The notes under the pieces were generated by a model. It had not been told where the DNA came from. It ran no database searches and worked only from the letters and a program-made list of their open reading frames with translations. The position numbers and the translations under genes are program-made. A DNA stretch of 64,000 nucleotides, taken from NCBI GenBank assembly GCA_020832965.1, contig JAJHRM010000002.1:35222-99221 (forward strand). Direction: 5' to 3'. This DNA comes from Thermofilum sp. Lineage in GTDB: Archaea; Thermoproteota; Thermoprotei; Thermofilales; Thermofilaceae. Below are positions 25,097 to 33,376 of the stretch, piece by piece. Within the stretch, counting starts at the first letter, position 1; each line of letters opens with the position of its first letter.

Positions 25097-25322
25097 TATG
25101 GGGGAGAATCTTCACCGTATCCCCGGGCTTAACGTAAGAATCAATTGTTGCAGGGTAGTCATTTATCAGTACAACCACGTCCAAACCTTGGCTCACGGAG
25201 AGGCTTCTGCTAAGTACGTCTTTAACTTTAGTAGGCTCGGTTATCTCGAGGACAACCTCCCTCTCCTTAACAAGATCAATTAAGTATCCAAAAAATATTA
25301 TCCTTGCCTGCCCGGTTTTCAT
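25083..25322 (-). CDS. MoaD/ThiS-like sulfur carrier protein
   Basis: This 79-residue ubiquitin-like protein has the beta-grasp pattern and the C-terminal IGGG needed for adenylation and thiocarboxylation, with GDTVKILPHI before it. It directly follows the oxidoreductase gene. In this position it most likely supplies the dithiolene sulphur for the tungstopterin cofactor. ATG 25322 is chosen; a TTG at 25331 that overlaps the upstream stop would add three residues. ThiS-like or tRNA-thiolation use cannot be excluded. Confidence 0.8.
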   Translation of the reverse strand: MKTGQARIIFFGYLIDLVKEREVVLEITEPTKVKDVLSRSLSVSQGLDVVVLINDYPATIDSYVKPGDTVKILPHIGGG

Positions 25323-25327
25323 AAGGC

Positions 25328-27172
25328 TCAATTTGTTAGCCCAGTTATCCTCCCAAGATAAGCTTCTACATCATTGAGACCAAGCTTCCTAAGCGTAGAT
25401 GCTCTTGGGACACCCCTATGGTCCCAGCCGACCAGCTCGTAGTAGTATCCTAAGAGTTCATCGTACTTCTGCGGGTCTAGTCGAGCACCTTTAAGAGGAC
25501 CCCTAGTATACGGCCTAGTAAACCACTTCGTCGGCGGGTAGTCCATTCTCCTGCTCCAAGCTTTTCCCTCGGCATAGAATTCGCGGATCCAGTAACTCCT
25601 TATAAGCGTCAAAGTTCTTTCAGCAACAAGCATGTGGTCATCCAGTGACCACTTTAATCCAGTAGACAGGTTAAACAGCTTTACATACCAGTCCAGCTCT
25701 AATCCGAGCTCAACCCACGGCAGTCTACAGGCAACCAGGTTTTCGAAGAATCCGCCCCTAATTTTCTGCAGCTCAAAAACTCTCCTTGCCTTCTCCGGGG
25801 AGTAATCAAACCTGCCGTGGCTCACTTCCCAGGAAATGACCCAAGCATCCTTGTGATGCGCACCAACACTGCTCACCCCGTAAGAGAGAGCCATCCCAGG
25901 GGCAGCATGGCAGTCATAGGCACTTACGCTCAGACCTTTAACATGGATTGCGCACTCCTCGCATTTATACATGTTTGAGGCATGCATCAATCCCTCGGCC
26001 AGGTTGTTCCCGAGCGCTGTCCTTCTTAATGCGATGTCTTCTGCTAGCTCTAGTATTTTTTGGAAATCACCCCATTCGATCCTCTCCCCTAGTAGTCCCC
26101 TTTGTGATGCCTCTATTGCAAATCCAATTGCGGACCCCAGACCGATCGTATCGATGCCCCACATATCCGCTAGCCTATTGAGCTGTGCAACCCTTCTAAG
26201 ATCTCCCAACCCGATATTGGAACCTAGCATGGCCACGTTTTCGTAATCCAGCTCGGATTCTTCACCGGTTGCGTCGAGGATGACGTTTCCGCATATTGAG
26301 TTACAGTTAGGGCAGCCCCTTTGTGCAACCTTCAACTTCTCCATTGCGAAGCCATCTATGCTGCTACTTTCCTCAAAAACCCCCTCACTGAAATTGAAAG
26401 TCGGCAAGACGCTGTTTTCCTGCGACCACTGAATTGTAGCCATAGTTCCCTGCCTAACCCAAAAGGAATATGCTGGTTTACTTCTAGCCTCGAGATAGGC
26501 TCTAGTGGCAACTTCTCTAAGGGACTTCAAATCCGCGATAACAGGCTCTTTAGCCCCCCGAATAACGATCGCCTTCAAGTTCTTGCTCCCCATAACTGCC
26601 CCAATTCCAGGTCTGCCACCGCTTCTTCCCATCTGGGAGACAATAGTCGCCATCTTCACTTTCCTCTCCCCGGAGGGTCCAATAACTAATACGCCGGCAC
26701 TCCTCCCGTGCCTCTCCAAGAGTTTCCTCTCGGCAGAGAAGCTATCCAAGCCCCAGAGGTCATCAGCGTCGTAGAAATCAGTTTTTCCATTCTCAATGTA
26801 AACATAGGAGGGCTTCTCAAGCCTCCCAGAGAACACGAGAGCATCGAATCCTGCTCTCTTCAACATGACTGCTGCTCTGGAGCCTAGGTTTCCATCCCCA
26901 TAGCCGCACGTCAGGGGGCTCTTCGAAGCAACAACCGCTTTCCCAGTGCTAGGTCCGGGCAAGCCCGTAATGGGGCCGATAGCAATTACAAGTAGGTTTT
27001 CAGGAGAAAGCGGATCTACTCCTGGGCGCGTGTAGTCCCACAGGAGCCTCACGGCAAGCCCTCTCCCTCCAACATACGCAGAAAGCATCCCGCCGTCTAG
27101 CTCCACCTGCTTAGTTTTCCTGTTGGAAAGGTCGATCCACAGGAGCTTCCCCCACCATCCCTTTGCTGTCAT
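25328..27172 (-). CDS. Tungsten-containing aldehyde:ferredoxin oxidoreductase family enzyme
   Basis: The protein of about 614 residues has the AOR N-terminal start GKLLWIDLSNRKTK with VGGRGLAVRLLWD, the pterin-binding GNLGSRAAVMLKRAG and GSKNLKAIVIRG, the Fe4S4 ligands CPNCNSIC, and a later cysteine in ACRLPW. These enzymes oxidise aldehydes and reduce ferredoxin in the cytosol. Paralogues differ in substrate (AOR, FOR, GOR, WOR), and I cannot tell which this is. ATG 27172 lies about 28 bases after the AT-rich box at 27192-27207, indicating leaderless transcription. It heads the operon with moaD, a Cys protein and YkgJ. Confidence 0.9.
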   Translation of the reverse strand: MTAKGWWGKLLWIDLSNRKTKQVELDGGMLSAYVGGRGLAVRLLWDYTRPGVDPLSPENLLVIAIGPITGLPGPSTGKAVVASKSPLTCGYGDGNLGSRAAVMLKRAGFDALVFSGRLEKPSYVYIENGKTDFYDADDLWGLDSFSAERKLLERHGRSAGVLVIGPSGERKVKMATIVSQMGRSGGRPGIGAVMGSKNLKAIVIRGAKEPVIADLKSLREVATRAYLEARSKPAYSFWVRQGTMATIQWSQENSVLPTFNFSEGVFEESSSIDGFAMEKLKVAQRGCPNCNSICGNVILDATGEESELDYENVAMLGSNIGLGDLRRVAQLNRLADMWGIDTIGLGSAIGFAIEASQRGLLGERIEWGDFQKILELAEDIALRRTALGNNLAEGLMHASNMYKCEECAIHVKGLSVSAYDCHAAPGMALSYGVSSVGAHHKDAWVISWEVSHGRFDYSPEKARRVFELQKIRGGFFENLVACRLPWVELGLELDWYVKLFNLSTGLKWSLDDHMLVAERTLTLIRSYWIREFYAEGKAWSRRMDYPPTKWFTRPYTRGPLKGARLDPQKYDELLGYYYELVGWDHRGVPRASTLRKLGLNDVEAYLGRITGLTN

Positions 27173-27191
27173 ACGACAAAATACCCCCAAG

Positions 27192-27232
27192 CCAAATATT
27201 TAAATTGTTTTGAAGAGGCAAAAGGTTAATAT
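27192..27232. promoter_or_regulatory. Divergent promoters of the AOR operon and AMP phosphorylase
   Basis: CCAAATATTTAAATTG (27192-27207) is placed for the minus-strand AOR transcript. TTAATATAC (27226-27234) is placed about 26 bases before a plus-strand start near 27255, giving AMP phosphorylase a short leader with the SD-like GAGGG at 27266. Confidence 0.45.
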
Positions 27233-27278
27233 ACGACCGTTACGTAAGTTCTAACCCCTTTTCCAGAGGGCGGTCTGT

Positions 27279-28814
27279 ATGAAGCTCAAAACCAGGCTAC
27301 TTCCCTTCGAATCAGCCTACTTCACAGTCATACTTGATCAGAGGTTGGCGAAAAAGCTGGATGTCAAGTTAAGCGATAGAGTAGTTGTCAGGTACGACGG
27401 AAGGTCTCTCACAGCAATAGTCAACATCGCTAAAGATTTCCCGGAGGACTCAATAGGCATCTACACTAACCTCGCAAGAGTACTGGGGGTTTCCGAGGGG
27501 GATGAAGTCGAAATAGAGGCCACAAACCCCCCTATCTCGCTGCAGGTAATCAGGAAAAAGCTCCAGGGGTTAAAGCTCGAGCCGGATGAGGTACACCTCC
27601 TAGTGAAAGACATAGTAGAGGGAAAAGTTAACGAACTTGAGCTGGCAGCACTTGTAACCGCGTTTCACTTCCAAGGAATGTCCCCCTCAGAAATATACGA
27701 CTTTACAGTTTCCATGGTGGGCACTGGGCAAAGACTAAACCTCAAGAAGAGGCCGATCCTCGACAAGCACAGCCTCGGCGGTGTACCAGGAGACAAGACG
27801 AGCTTGCTGGTGGTTCCAATAATAGCCTCCTTCGGATACACCATTCCCAAAACATCTTCTAGGGCTATCACCTCCGCGGCTGGAACCGCCGACAGGATGG
27901 AGGTTTTAGCGCCGGTAAATTTCTCAATAGAGGAAATAGAAAAAATAGTTGAAAGGACAAATGCGTGCATCGTTTGGGGCGGCTCTTTAAACTTGGCTCC
28001 GGCGGATGACATCATTATACGCGTGGAGTACCCATTAGGCATAGATCCATTCTTCATACCATCCATATTGGCGAAAAAGCTGGCAGTTGGATCAACACAC
28101 ATAGTACTGGACATCCCCACTGGGAAGGGTACAAAGGTAAAGACGCTTGGAGAAGCGAGAAGAATCTCGCAAGACTTCTTAGAGATATCTCGAATGCTGA
28201 ATATGAACCTGCAGACAGTTGCAACGTACGCCGAGGAACCGATTGGACACGCAATTGGCCCAGCTCTTGAAGCACGTGAAGCTCTACAAGCGCTAAGAAC
28301 TCTTAACCCCCCAGACCTGGTGGACAAGGCGGCAAGCCTTGCGGGGGTACTTCTCGAGATGGTGGGGGTACAAGACGGCTATGAATTAGCAATGGAGAGT
28401 TTGAGGAGCGGAAAAGCGGAAAGGAAGCTTCGGGAAATAATAGAGGCTCAGGGAGGAGACCCAAACATAAGGCCCGACGACTTACCCATCGGCGATAAAA
28501 CTTACACCATTTACGCAGGTGAGAGCGGCTTCGTGTACCACATAGACAATTCGCTGCTCGCAAACATGGGAAAGATCGCAGGAGCCCCCGTGGATAAGGG
28601 GGCAGGCGTCTATGTTCACGTTAAGCTTGGCGAGAAGGTAAAGAAGGGAGACCCCCTCATAACCGTGTACTCTTCAAGCAGCTCTAAGCTACAATTAATT
28701 GAAAAATTGACGGAAGAAACTGCCTCGGTATTGATTGGACGAACAGCTGGAAGAAAAATGCTTCTCGAGAGAATACAGTACCAGCCAGCTAGACTAACCA
28801 CCTTGGAGAGATGA
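27279..28814 (+). CDS. deoA: AMP phosphorylase (archaeal thymidine-phosphorylase family)
   Basis: The 511-residue protein has an extra N-terminal domain (about 85 residues) typical of archaeal AMP phosphorylase, then the family core with KHSLGGVPGDKTSLLVVPI and SRAITSAAGTADRMEVL. The enzyme phosphorolyses AMP to adenine and ribose 1,5-bisphosphate, feeding ribose-1,5-bisphosphate isomerase and type III RuBisCO. Neither of those is in this window. The length and N-terminal domain separate it from bacterial thymidine phosphorylases. It has a short leader with a weak SD, unlike most neighbours. Confidence 0.9.
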   Translation: MKLKTRLLPFESAYFTVILDQRLAKKLDVKLSDRVVVRYDGRSLTAIVNIAKDFPEDSIGIYTNLARVLGVSEGDEVEIEATNPPISLQVIRKKLQGLKLEPDEVHLLVKDIVEGKVNELELAALVTAFHFQGMSPSEIYDFTVSMVGTGQRLNLKKRPILDKHSLGGVPGDKTSLLVVPIIASFGYTIPKTSSRAITSAAGTADRMEVLAPVNFSIEEIEKIVERTNACIVWGGSLNLAPADDIIIRVEYPLGIDPFFIPSILAKKLAVGSTHIVLDIPTGKGTKVKTLGEARRISQDFLEISRMLNMNLQTVATYAEEPIGHAIGPALEAREALQALRTLNPPDLVDKAASLAGVLLEMVGVQDGYELAMESLRSGKAERKLREIIEAQGGDPNIRPDDLPIGDKTYTIYAGESGFVYHIDNSLLANMGKIAGAPVDKGAGVYVHVKLGEKVKKGDPLITVYSSSSSKLQLIEKLTEETASVLIGRTAGRKMLLERIQYQPARLTTLER

Positions 28815-28850
28815 ACAAGCTTTTAAGACAGCAATACACTGAAGAGGTTG

Positions 28851-29270
28851 GTGAAGTATTTGAGCGAATTCGTAAAGCTCTTCGCAAATAACCTAACAAA
28901 CTGGATAGAAGCACAGAAAACATTTCTCGACACCATAACCAGCATGGAGAAGGATCTGGAAGATTCAGACAGGCTCGAGTTAATACTTGCCACTAGAACA
29001 GCGTTTAACCACATGATCAAAACGATAGAAGCCTTCGACAGGTGGCTGCAAGACCCCTTCATTGTCGGGCACATGCCGAGGGAAATGCTGCTGGAAGTCC
29101 AGAAGAGCGTTTGGGAAATACTTAAGAAACTACTAGAGCTGGACATAAAGCACACATCGGCTTTTAGAGACGTGCTACTTAACCTGTCGGACGCCGGAAA
29201 AATCAACCCGCTATTCTTCATCCCTAAAGAACAGCAACGAGTAGAGGAGAGGTTCCGGGTAAGCTACTAA
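28851..29270 (+). CDS. Small helical archaeal protein (DUF2153-like)
   Basis: The 139-residue protein is fully alpha-helical by composition, with a WIEAQKTFLDTI helix and LQDPFIVGHMPREML in the middle. It resembles the crenarchaeal DUF2153 family as I remember it; function unknown. GTG 28851 sits 27 bases after the TATA-like GCTTTTAAG (28819-28827). It is followed six bases later by the UbiD-family gene, so the two are likely cotranscribed. Confidence 0.55.
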   Translation: MKYLSEFVKLFANNLTNWIEAQKTFLDTITSMEKDLEDSDRLELILATRTAFNHMIKTIEAFDRWLQDPFIVGHMPREMLLEVQKSVWEILKKLLELDIKHTSAFRDVLLNLSDAGKINPLFFIPKEQQRVEERFRVSY

Positions 29271-29276
29271 GCACTG

Positions 29277-30719
29277 GTGAAAGCATTGGCGCTTCAAGAC
29301 GCACTCAGAACCCTGTCCCAGCAGGGCAAGCTATTCGAGATAAACGAAGAACTATCACCGGAAATCGAAATACCGTGGCTCTCTATTGAGCTGGCAAAGC
29401 TAAGGGACAACGCCTTACTTTACAACCAGGTTTCTAAAAAGGATTTCCGCATCACGACAAACCTATTCTACAGGAAGCTACACGTGATGCTGAACGCGGA
29501 GAGCGAGGAGCAGATCATCAACCGCGCCTCCAAGATCATTACACTCATTGAGCCCATAGTCGGCATGGGAAGAGATAAGCTGCACTTACTCGCGTCACTC
29601 GCATGGATCGCAGACTACTACCCTGAAACACGGGTATCACTAGGCCCGTCCACGAAGATCCTGCAAGGGTACGAGTTAGATCTTACTACGCTCCCAGCAT
29701 TCAAGCACAGCTCCTTAGAGGAGTACCCCGTGATGCCAAATCCCGTAATTGTTGCGACTCTAGCTAGTAGGGGCGAAAGCGACCTCTCCATTCAGAGAGT
29801 GCAGCTCGTGGATGAAAAAACAATGATCATACATGTTCCAAGGAATTCTCGCCTCCAATTCCTAATTGAGGAGGCCTCAAAGCGGGGCGAAAACCTCCAA
29901 GCAGCCGTGGTGCTAGGGGCTCCCCCCAGCCTCTACCCACCGGCGCACCTCTCATGGATGTCGTTCACTGAAAAGATTTTGCTCGGAGGAGTTATCTCGG
30001 AAACCAAGCTAGCAATAGCTAAGCTTGAGGGGGAAATGTACGTACCCGTACCAGCAGAAGCGATCATTCTTGGCGAGATCGTGCCGGGGGATGAGAGGCC
30101 TGAGGGGAAAATGCTCTACGAGGATGGCGAAGTAATCGGCGGATCACCAATGCCTGTCATGCATGCAAAGAAACTAATCGTCAAAAACCCCTCAACGCTC
30201 TACTACTCAACAATCCACCCGACGAGAAGCGACACCGCCGAGCTCTACAAGCTTCTCTCCAAGCTACTCCTGCTCAAGTATAAGGACTTGCTGCCAGACG
30301 TCTTAGACGTCACTTTCCTAGGTGAAGACGCCTTCAGAACAGTCGTTGTGAAGGTAGATGCAACCCACCGGGAGAGATTAATCAACGCCGGTATTAACGC
30401 TCTCTCCCTGTCGAAGTTGCTGAATCCCTACACCGACACGGTGATACTTGTAGGCCCCGAGGTAGACACAACTGATGCATCCTCGCTTATTAAAGCACTG
30501 ATAGAGAATGTAGACCCAGACAAGGACATCATAAAGATAGAGTCGCCCGGGTACGAGCCACTTTCGAGAAAGGAAAAGAGAGGAAGCTTAGTGATCCTTG
30601 CAACCTGCCCCAATGAGCCTAGAAAACCGCTGAAAATCGAGGCCCGCCTCGAAGCTACGCCAAGAAGCCGGGAGTTTCTACAGGGACTTCTCGCTAAGGT
30701 CACGAAAGAACAGCTCTGA
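29277..30719 (+). CDS. UbiD-family prenylated-FMN decarboxylase
   Basis: The 480-residue protein has the three-part UbiD architecture, including MPNPVIVATLASRGESDLSI, the substrate/cofactor region with EGEMYVPVPAEAEI-like VPAEAIILGEI, and a late FLGEDAFRTVVVKVD. In most archaea one UbiD homologue decarboxylates trans-anhydromevalonate 5-phosphate in the modified mevalonate pathway. That is the most likely role here, because this lineage needs isoprenoids. Other aromatic or alpha,beta-unsaturated acids cannot be excluded. The UbiX prenyltransferase that makes its cofactor is not nearby. Start GTG; 3' end overlaps the HTH gene by 20 bases. Confidence 0.78.
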   Translation: MKALALQDALRTLSQQGKLFEINEELSPEIEIPWLSIELAKLRDNALLYNQVSKKDFRITTNLFYRKLHVMLNAESEEQIINRASKIITLIEPIVGMGRDKLHLLASLAWIADYYPETRVSLGPSTKILQGYELDLTTLPAFKHSSLEEYPVMPNPVIVATLASRGESDLSIQRVQLVDEKTMIIHVPRNSRLQFLIEEASKRGENLQAAVVLGAPPSLYPPAHLSWMSFTEKILLGGVISETKLAIAKLEGEMYVPVPAEAIILGEIVPGDERPEGKMLYEDGEVIGGSPMPVMHAKKLIVKNPSTLYYSTIHPTRSDTAELYKLLSKLLLLKYKDLLPDVLDVTFLGEDAFRTVVVKVDATHRERLINAGINALSLSKLLNPYTDTVILVGPEVDTTDASSLIKALIENVDPDKDIIKIESPGYEPLSRKEKRGSLVILATCPNEPRKPLKIEARLEATPRSREFLQGLLAKVTKEQL

Positions 30720-31014
30720 TGTATCGGCAAATAATGCAGAGCGCCTCACTGTCTTTAATTTTTCCACTCCGCACGTCGCCTACCACTTCCCGAATTTTCT
30801 CGCTAAAGCCAGGAATATTCTCCAGCTTCTCCCTAGCTACCCCCCTCTGAGCATTTATATACCTGCTAATGCTTGACTGGCTTACACCGAGAAACTTAGC
30901 AATCTGATTCTGAGACATTTTTTCATCCCGATAAAGGTATTCAACTAAAGCACCCCTGGCAGCTGGCAGCCACTTCTTACTCATCTCTTCGCACGGAGCC
31001 CTAAGCTTGGACAC
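30700..31014 (-). CDS. Helix-turn-helix transcriptional regulator (XRE-like)
   Basis: The 104-residue protein has a clear HTH in KMSQNQIAKFLGVSQSSISRYINAQRG (split here: NQIAKFLGVSQSSISRYIN). The C-terminal part (KIKDSEALCIICRYIRAV) may be a dimerisation or ligand helix with two cysteines. Small regulators of this type are common in Thermoproteales. A TATA-like AT stretch at 31046-31059 fits the GTG start at 31014; ATG 30984 is an alternative. Targets are unknown. Confidence 0.7.
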   Translation of the reverse strand: MSKLRAPCEEMSKKWLPAARGALVEYLYRDEKMSQNQIAKFLGVSQSSISRYINAQRGVAREKLENIPGFSEKIREVVGDVRSGKIKDSEALCIICRYIRAVLS

Positions 31015-31042
31015 ACCACGTCAGCAAGAACATATGACGCTG

Positions 31043-31207
31043 TCAAAATATAAAAGGTTTTCCCAGCAGTCTTCTCCACCACACTTGCGGAGCAATAGCG
31101 CGCGCTTTCTCCTCGATGAAATATATTGTGTCGGCGCGGTCTACATGCGCTAAGAAGTCTTTGAGCCACCTGATCTTTACTATCAACCTTTCCCTAAGAG
31201 CTGACAT
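31043..31207 (-). CDS. Possible 54-residue basic protein
   Basis: An open frame on the minus strand runs from ATG 31207 to TGA at 31043. AT-rich GCAAATAAAAAG (31231-31242) is centred 29 bases upstream, as for a leaderless gene. The product is basic and aromatic-rich with a helical N-terminus and the core DTIYFIEEKARAIAPQVWW. No family is recognised. The frame passes through a GCGCGCGC block, so it could instead be a repeat-derived remnant. Confidence 0.4.
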   Translation of the reverse strand: MSALRERLIVKIRWLKDFLAHVDRADTIYFIEEKARAIAPQVWWRRLLGKPFIF

Positions 31208-31309
31208 ATTTACCATTCAATATTCGCTTAGCAAATAAAAAGACTTAAGGTTGCATGCACTCGAATCCAAAAACATAGTTTTAGGGTTTCAAGTCTCCGC
31301 AAGGACTGG

Positions 31310-31798
31310 CTAGGGTTCTCCCAATGAGAAATAGACATCCCAGTAATCAAGTATGAGAATTTTCCTGCTTTGGCTTGTTACATCGATGTATTCCAGGACT
31401 AGAGCTTTCGTAAAAAAGGCGAAGGTTCCGTGTTGGAAATACAACTGAACGTCATCGCTATACGTGATGCTCACCACTCTAGACCCAGGATGGAATATTC
31501 TCAACGAAAATGCTGGCGGTCCATAATTTATATGCCCAAGGGGACCAAATTTCTTCTCCAGGTAGCCAATTATGTCTGGCGTAGTCTCTATGTATAAATC
31601 TACCACCTTGCTCCAGAAATCTCTCAGTTTCGGTCGATGCGTCTCCACTATGTATTTTTTCGCTTTTTCAGTCTCTGCCTTCCACTCTTCCTCGTATTCC
31701 AGCCATGGCTTAACACCGCCAGCTACGCTAGGCTCCGCCCCAATGTTATCCTTCCCAACATCGGCCATGCCATTTACGGGTCCTTTCTCGTCACCCAT
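31310..31798 (-). CDS. Hypothetical protein, full-length member of a local paralogue pair
   Basis: The 162-residue protein has a polar N-terminus, a helical segment FWSKVVDLYIETTPDIIGYL and a beta-rich C-terminal half (FHPGSRVVSITYSDDVQLYF). The helical segment matches that of the gene at 31832 (FWARAMELYKKAVPDIVEYL), showing duplication. No known family. ATG 31798 is used; the real start may be further in, because the first 35 residues look like linker. It could belong to a virus- or plasmid-derived set. Confidence 0.5.
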   Translation of the reverse strand: MGDEKGPVNGMADVGKDNIGAEPSVAGGVKPWLEYEEEWKAETEKAKKYIVETHRPKLRDFWSKVVDLYIETTPDIIGYLEKKFGPLGHINYGPPAFSLRIFHPGSRVVSITYSDDVQLYFQHGTFAFFTKALVLEYIDVTSQSRKILILDYWDVYFSLGEP

Positions 31799-31831
31799 GC
31801 ATGGTTAATTAAAATAATGAGGCTAAAAAGC

Positions 31832-32110
31832 CTAAAGGGCAGTATTCATATTCATCACAAAAACTGTATTTGACACCATTACATCTACAAGTTTGCCGAA
31901 CTCCTTCTCTAGGTACTCAACAATATCCGGAACAGCCTTCTTATACAGCTCCATAGCCCTAGCCCAAAACTCAACCAGCTTTACTACGTAGTCACCCTCA
32001 ATATATTTTTGGCTCTTGAAGTCTTCTCCCCCATATCTTTTCCTCATCTTCTGGTCGAATCTGGGAAGTGCGCGTTCAACCTTACATTTATAGACGAGAG
32101 CGGTTGGCAT
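31832..32110 (-). CDS. Truncated paralogue of the gene at 31310
   Basis: The 92-residue frame shares the YIxxxxxxKLxxFWxxxxxLYxxxxPDIxxYLEKxFG pattern with the downstream gene. It ends about 20 residues after that, where the neighbour continues for another 55. The C-terminal domain is therefore missing. ATG 32110 gives the longest form; an internal ATG at 32047 (MRKRYGG) would match the paralogue better. It may be a non-functional partial copy. Confidence 0.4.
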   Translation of the reverse strand: MPTALVYKCKVERALPRFDQKMRKRYGGEDFKSQKYIEGDYVVKLVEFWARAMELYKKAVPDIVEYLEKEFGKLVDVMVSNTVFVMNMNTAL

Positions 32111-32356
32111 CGTCCACCCTGCAACGTATTCGAGTATTACGTGGATAACAGTAGCGACACGTATCAGGCAGACTACATGGTTCTAAGGGACACTGACGGC
32201 ATCATTGTCCAGACAATCGACGGCATCTATCTCCAGAAGCCATTATCTTTACCGTTCTACTGTATCTTCTGGGTGGACCCAACATTCGATAAGTCCACGG
32301 CAAGCTCGATGTCTATAGAGAGCGTATCCACCACAAGCGCGCGGAACAATAAGTGA
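32087..32356 (+). pseudogene. Possible C-terminal remnant of an unknown protein
   Basis: A plus-strand frame from about 32087 to the TGA at 32354-32356 reads as plausible protein (YYVDNSSDTYQADYMVLRD and LSLPFYCIFWVDPTF), rich in Tyr, Asp and Ser like archaeal exported proteins. Upstream of 32087 the frame overlaps the opposite-strand truncated paralogue and looks like noise. There is no suitable start or promoter. I treat it as a fragment left by rearrangement. Confidence 0.3.
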
Positions 32357-32480
32357 AATGCAAAATAATCTCTTTGTAAAATACCACCCTGTTATCAATT
32401 GGTAACAAAAATCTCTTTTTAGCTTAGCTACGGGGAAAATTTTTGTCTTTCATAAAAAAAGAGAAATTTTAAGCGTAAGG

Positions 32481-32489
32481 AATATATAC
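32481..32489 (+). promoter_or_regulatory. TATA box of the zinc-ribbon gene
   Basis: AATATATAC lies about 37 bases before ATG 32522. The ATG at 32495 would fall upstream of the expected transcript start. The preceding 120 bases are very AT-rich and hold no gene. Confidence 0.5.
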
Positions 32490-32521
32490 CTTCCATGTGT
32501 AAAAGTCCTTGGCGAGCAAAC

Positions 32522-32686
32522 ATGTCCCACCAAAAAATAACGGCATACTGCGTGAAGTGCAGAAAGACTGTTGAAATGAAGAACCCCCAGCAAGTTACCC
32601 TCAAGAACGGCAGGCTCGCCTACAAAGGAACATGTCCCACCTGCGGTACCACAGTTTACAGGTTTGTAGGCAGAGTTAAGCAGTAA
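32522..32686 (+). CDS. Small zinc-ribbon protein (DUF5679-like)
   Basis: The 54-residue protein has two CxxC knuckles: YCVKCRK near the start and CPTCGT near the end, separated by EMKNPQQVTLKNGRLAYKG. This spacing and the KNGRxAxKGxC pattern match a small archaeal/bacterial zinc-ribbon family I know as DUF5679. Function is unknown; a nucleic-acid or protein-binding role is likely for such ribbons. ATG 32522 is chosen from the TATA position. Confidence 0.72.
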   Translation: MSHQKITAYCVKCRKTVEMKNPQQVTLKNGRLAYKGTCPTCGTTVYRFVGRVKQ

Positions 32687-32716
32687 ACGGGTAGCTAGCC
32701 GGGAAAAAATAAAAAT

Positions 32717-32729
32717 CTTTTTTTCTCTC
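32717..32729 (+). terminator. T-rich terminator after the zinc-ribbon gene
   Basis: CTTTTTTTCTCTC follows 30 bases after the stop codon. Poly-T tracts of this kind terminate archaeal transcription. Confidence 0.5.
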
Positions 32730-32800
32730 TCCCCTTCCCGCTACAGGCAAAAATATATTTTCTTGAAGTCGCTCATACCACTCAGGCTCAGGGTGTTCAG

Positions 32801-33304
32801 ATGAGCGACGTTTCACGGCTAATTGAGAAGGTTTCAAGCGTTGTTCCCGGGTTTATGGGTTACAAGGGTAATTCGTTTTTACAAGATGATAGATTGATAC
32901 GGAAGAAGTTACTTGCTATGGTTAATGAGGCGCGCATAAAGGTTGAGAGGATATCGTCCGCGGTCAAGCAGAAAAGCGTTTCTGCAGGCTTAAGGCTTGA
33001 TGATTTACGTATAGAGCTCTTAAAAGTCGCCCAGCTGCTAAAAAGGTACTCATACTCCTCTGAGTCTACCGGGTTAACGCGTGTGAAGGATGAATTCGTT
33101 CAAGAAATCCTAGAGGAGGATGTTAAGCTGCTATCCTACGCCTCGAGGATGTTTGAGAAGGTGGTTATTTTAACACCTACGCTAGAACCCAAGGAACTTC
33201 TGGAAAAGGTCAATGAGACGATAAGCCTAGTAAACGAGATGGAAGCGATTCTGCGCAAGAGGGAGAACCTGTTGCTTAAAGCGGTATCCTCTGAGGCAAA
33301 ATGA
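32801..33304 (+). CDS. Hypothetical coiled-coil protein
   Basis: The 167-residue protein starts with VPGFMGYKGNSFLQDDRLIRKKL and is otherwise made of long charged helices with heptad-like leucines, suggesting a helical bundle or coiled coil. The PGxxGYK start recalls a family of small helical proteins whose function I do not know. ATG 32801 is preceded by AT-rich sequence. It stands alone between the zinc-ribbon gene and the glycosyltransferase, which points the other way. Confidence 0.6.
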   Translation: MSDVSRLIEKVSSVVPGFMGYKGNSFLQDDRLIRKKLLAMVNEARIKVERISSAVKQKSVSAGLRLDDLRIELLKVAQLLKRYSYSSESTGLTRVKDEFVQEILEEDVKLLSYASRMFEKVVILTPTLEPKELLEKVNETISLVNEMEAILRKRENLLLKAVSSEAK

Positions 33305-33376
33305 AGTCCAGCGTGTCAGCCTCTAGCGTACTCATCAGTTTTCAGCTGTCTCTTCCATCATCACTAGCGGTAGAAT

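Noticed and set aside
27665..28327. Long minus-strand open frame inside AMP phosphorylase
   Set aside because: Antisense shadow of a gene with complete family motifs.
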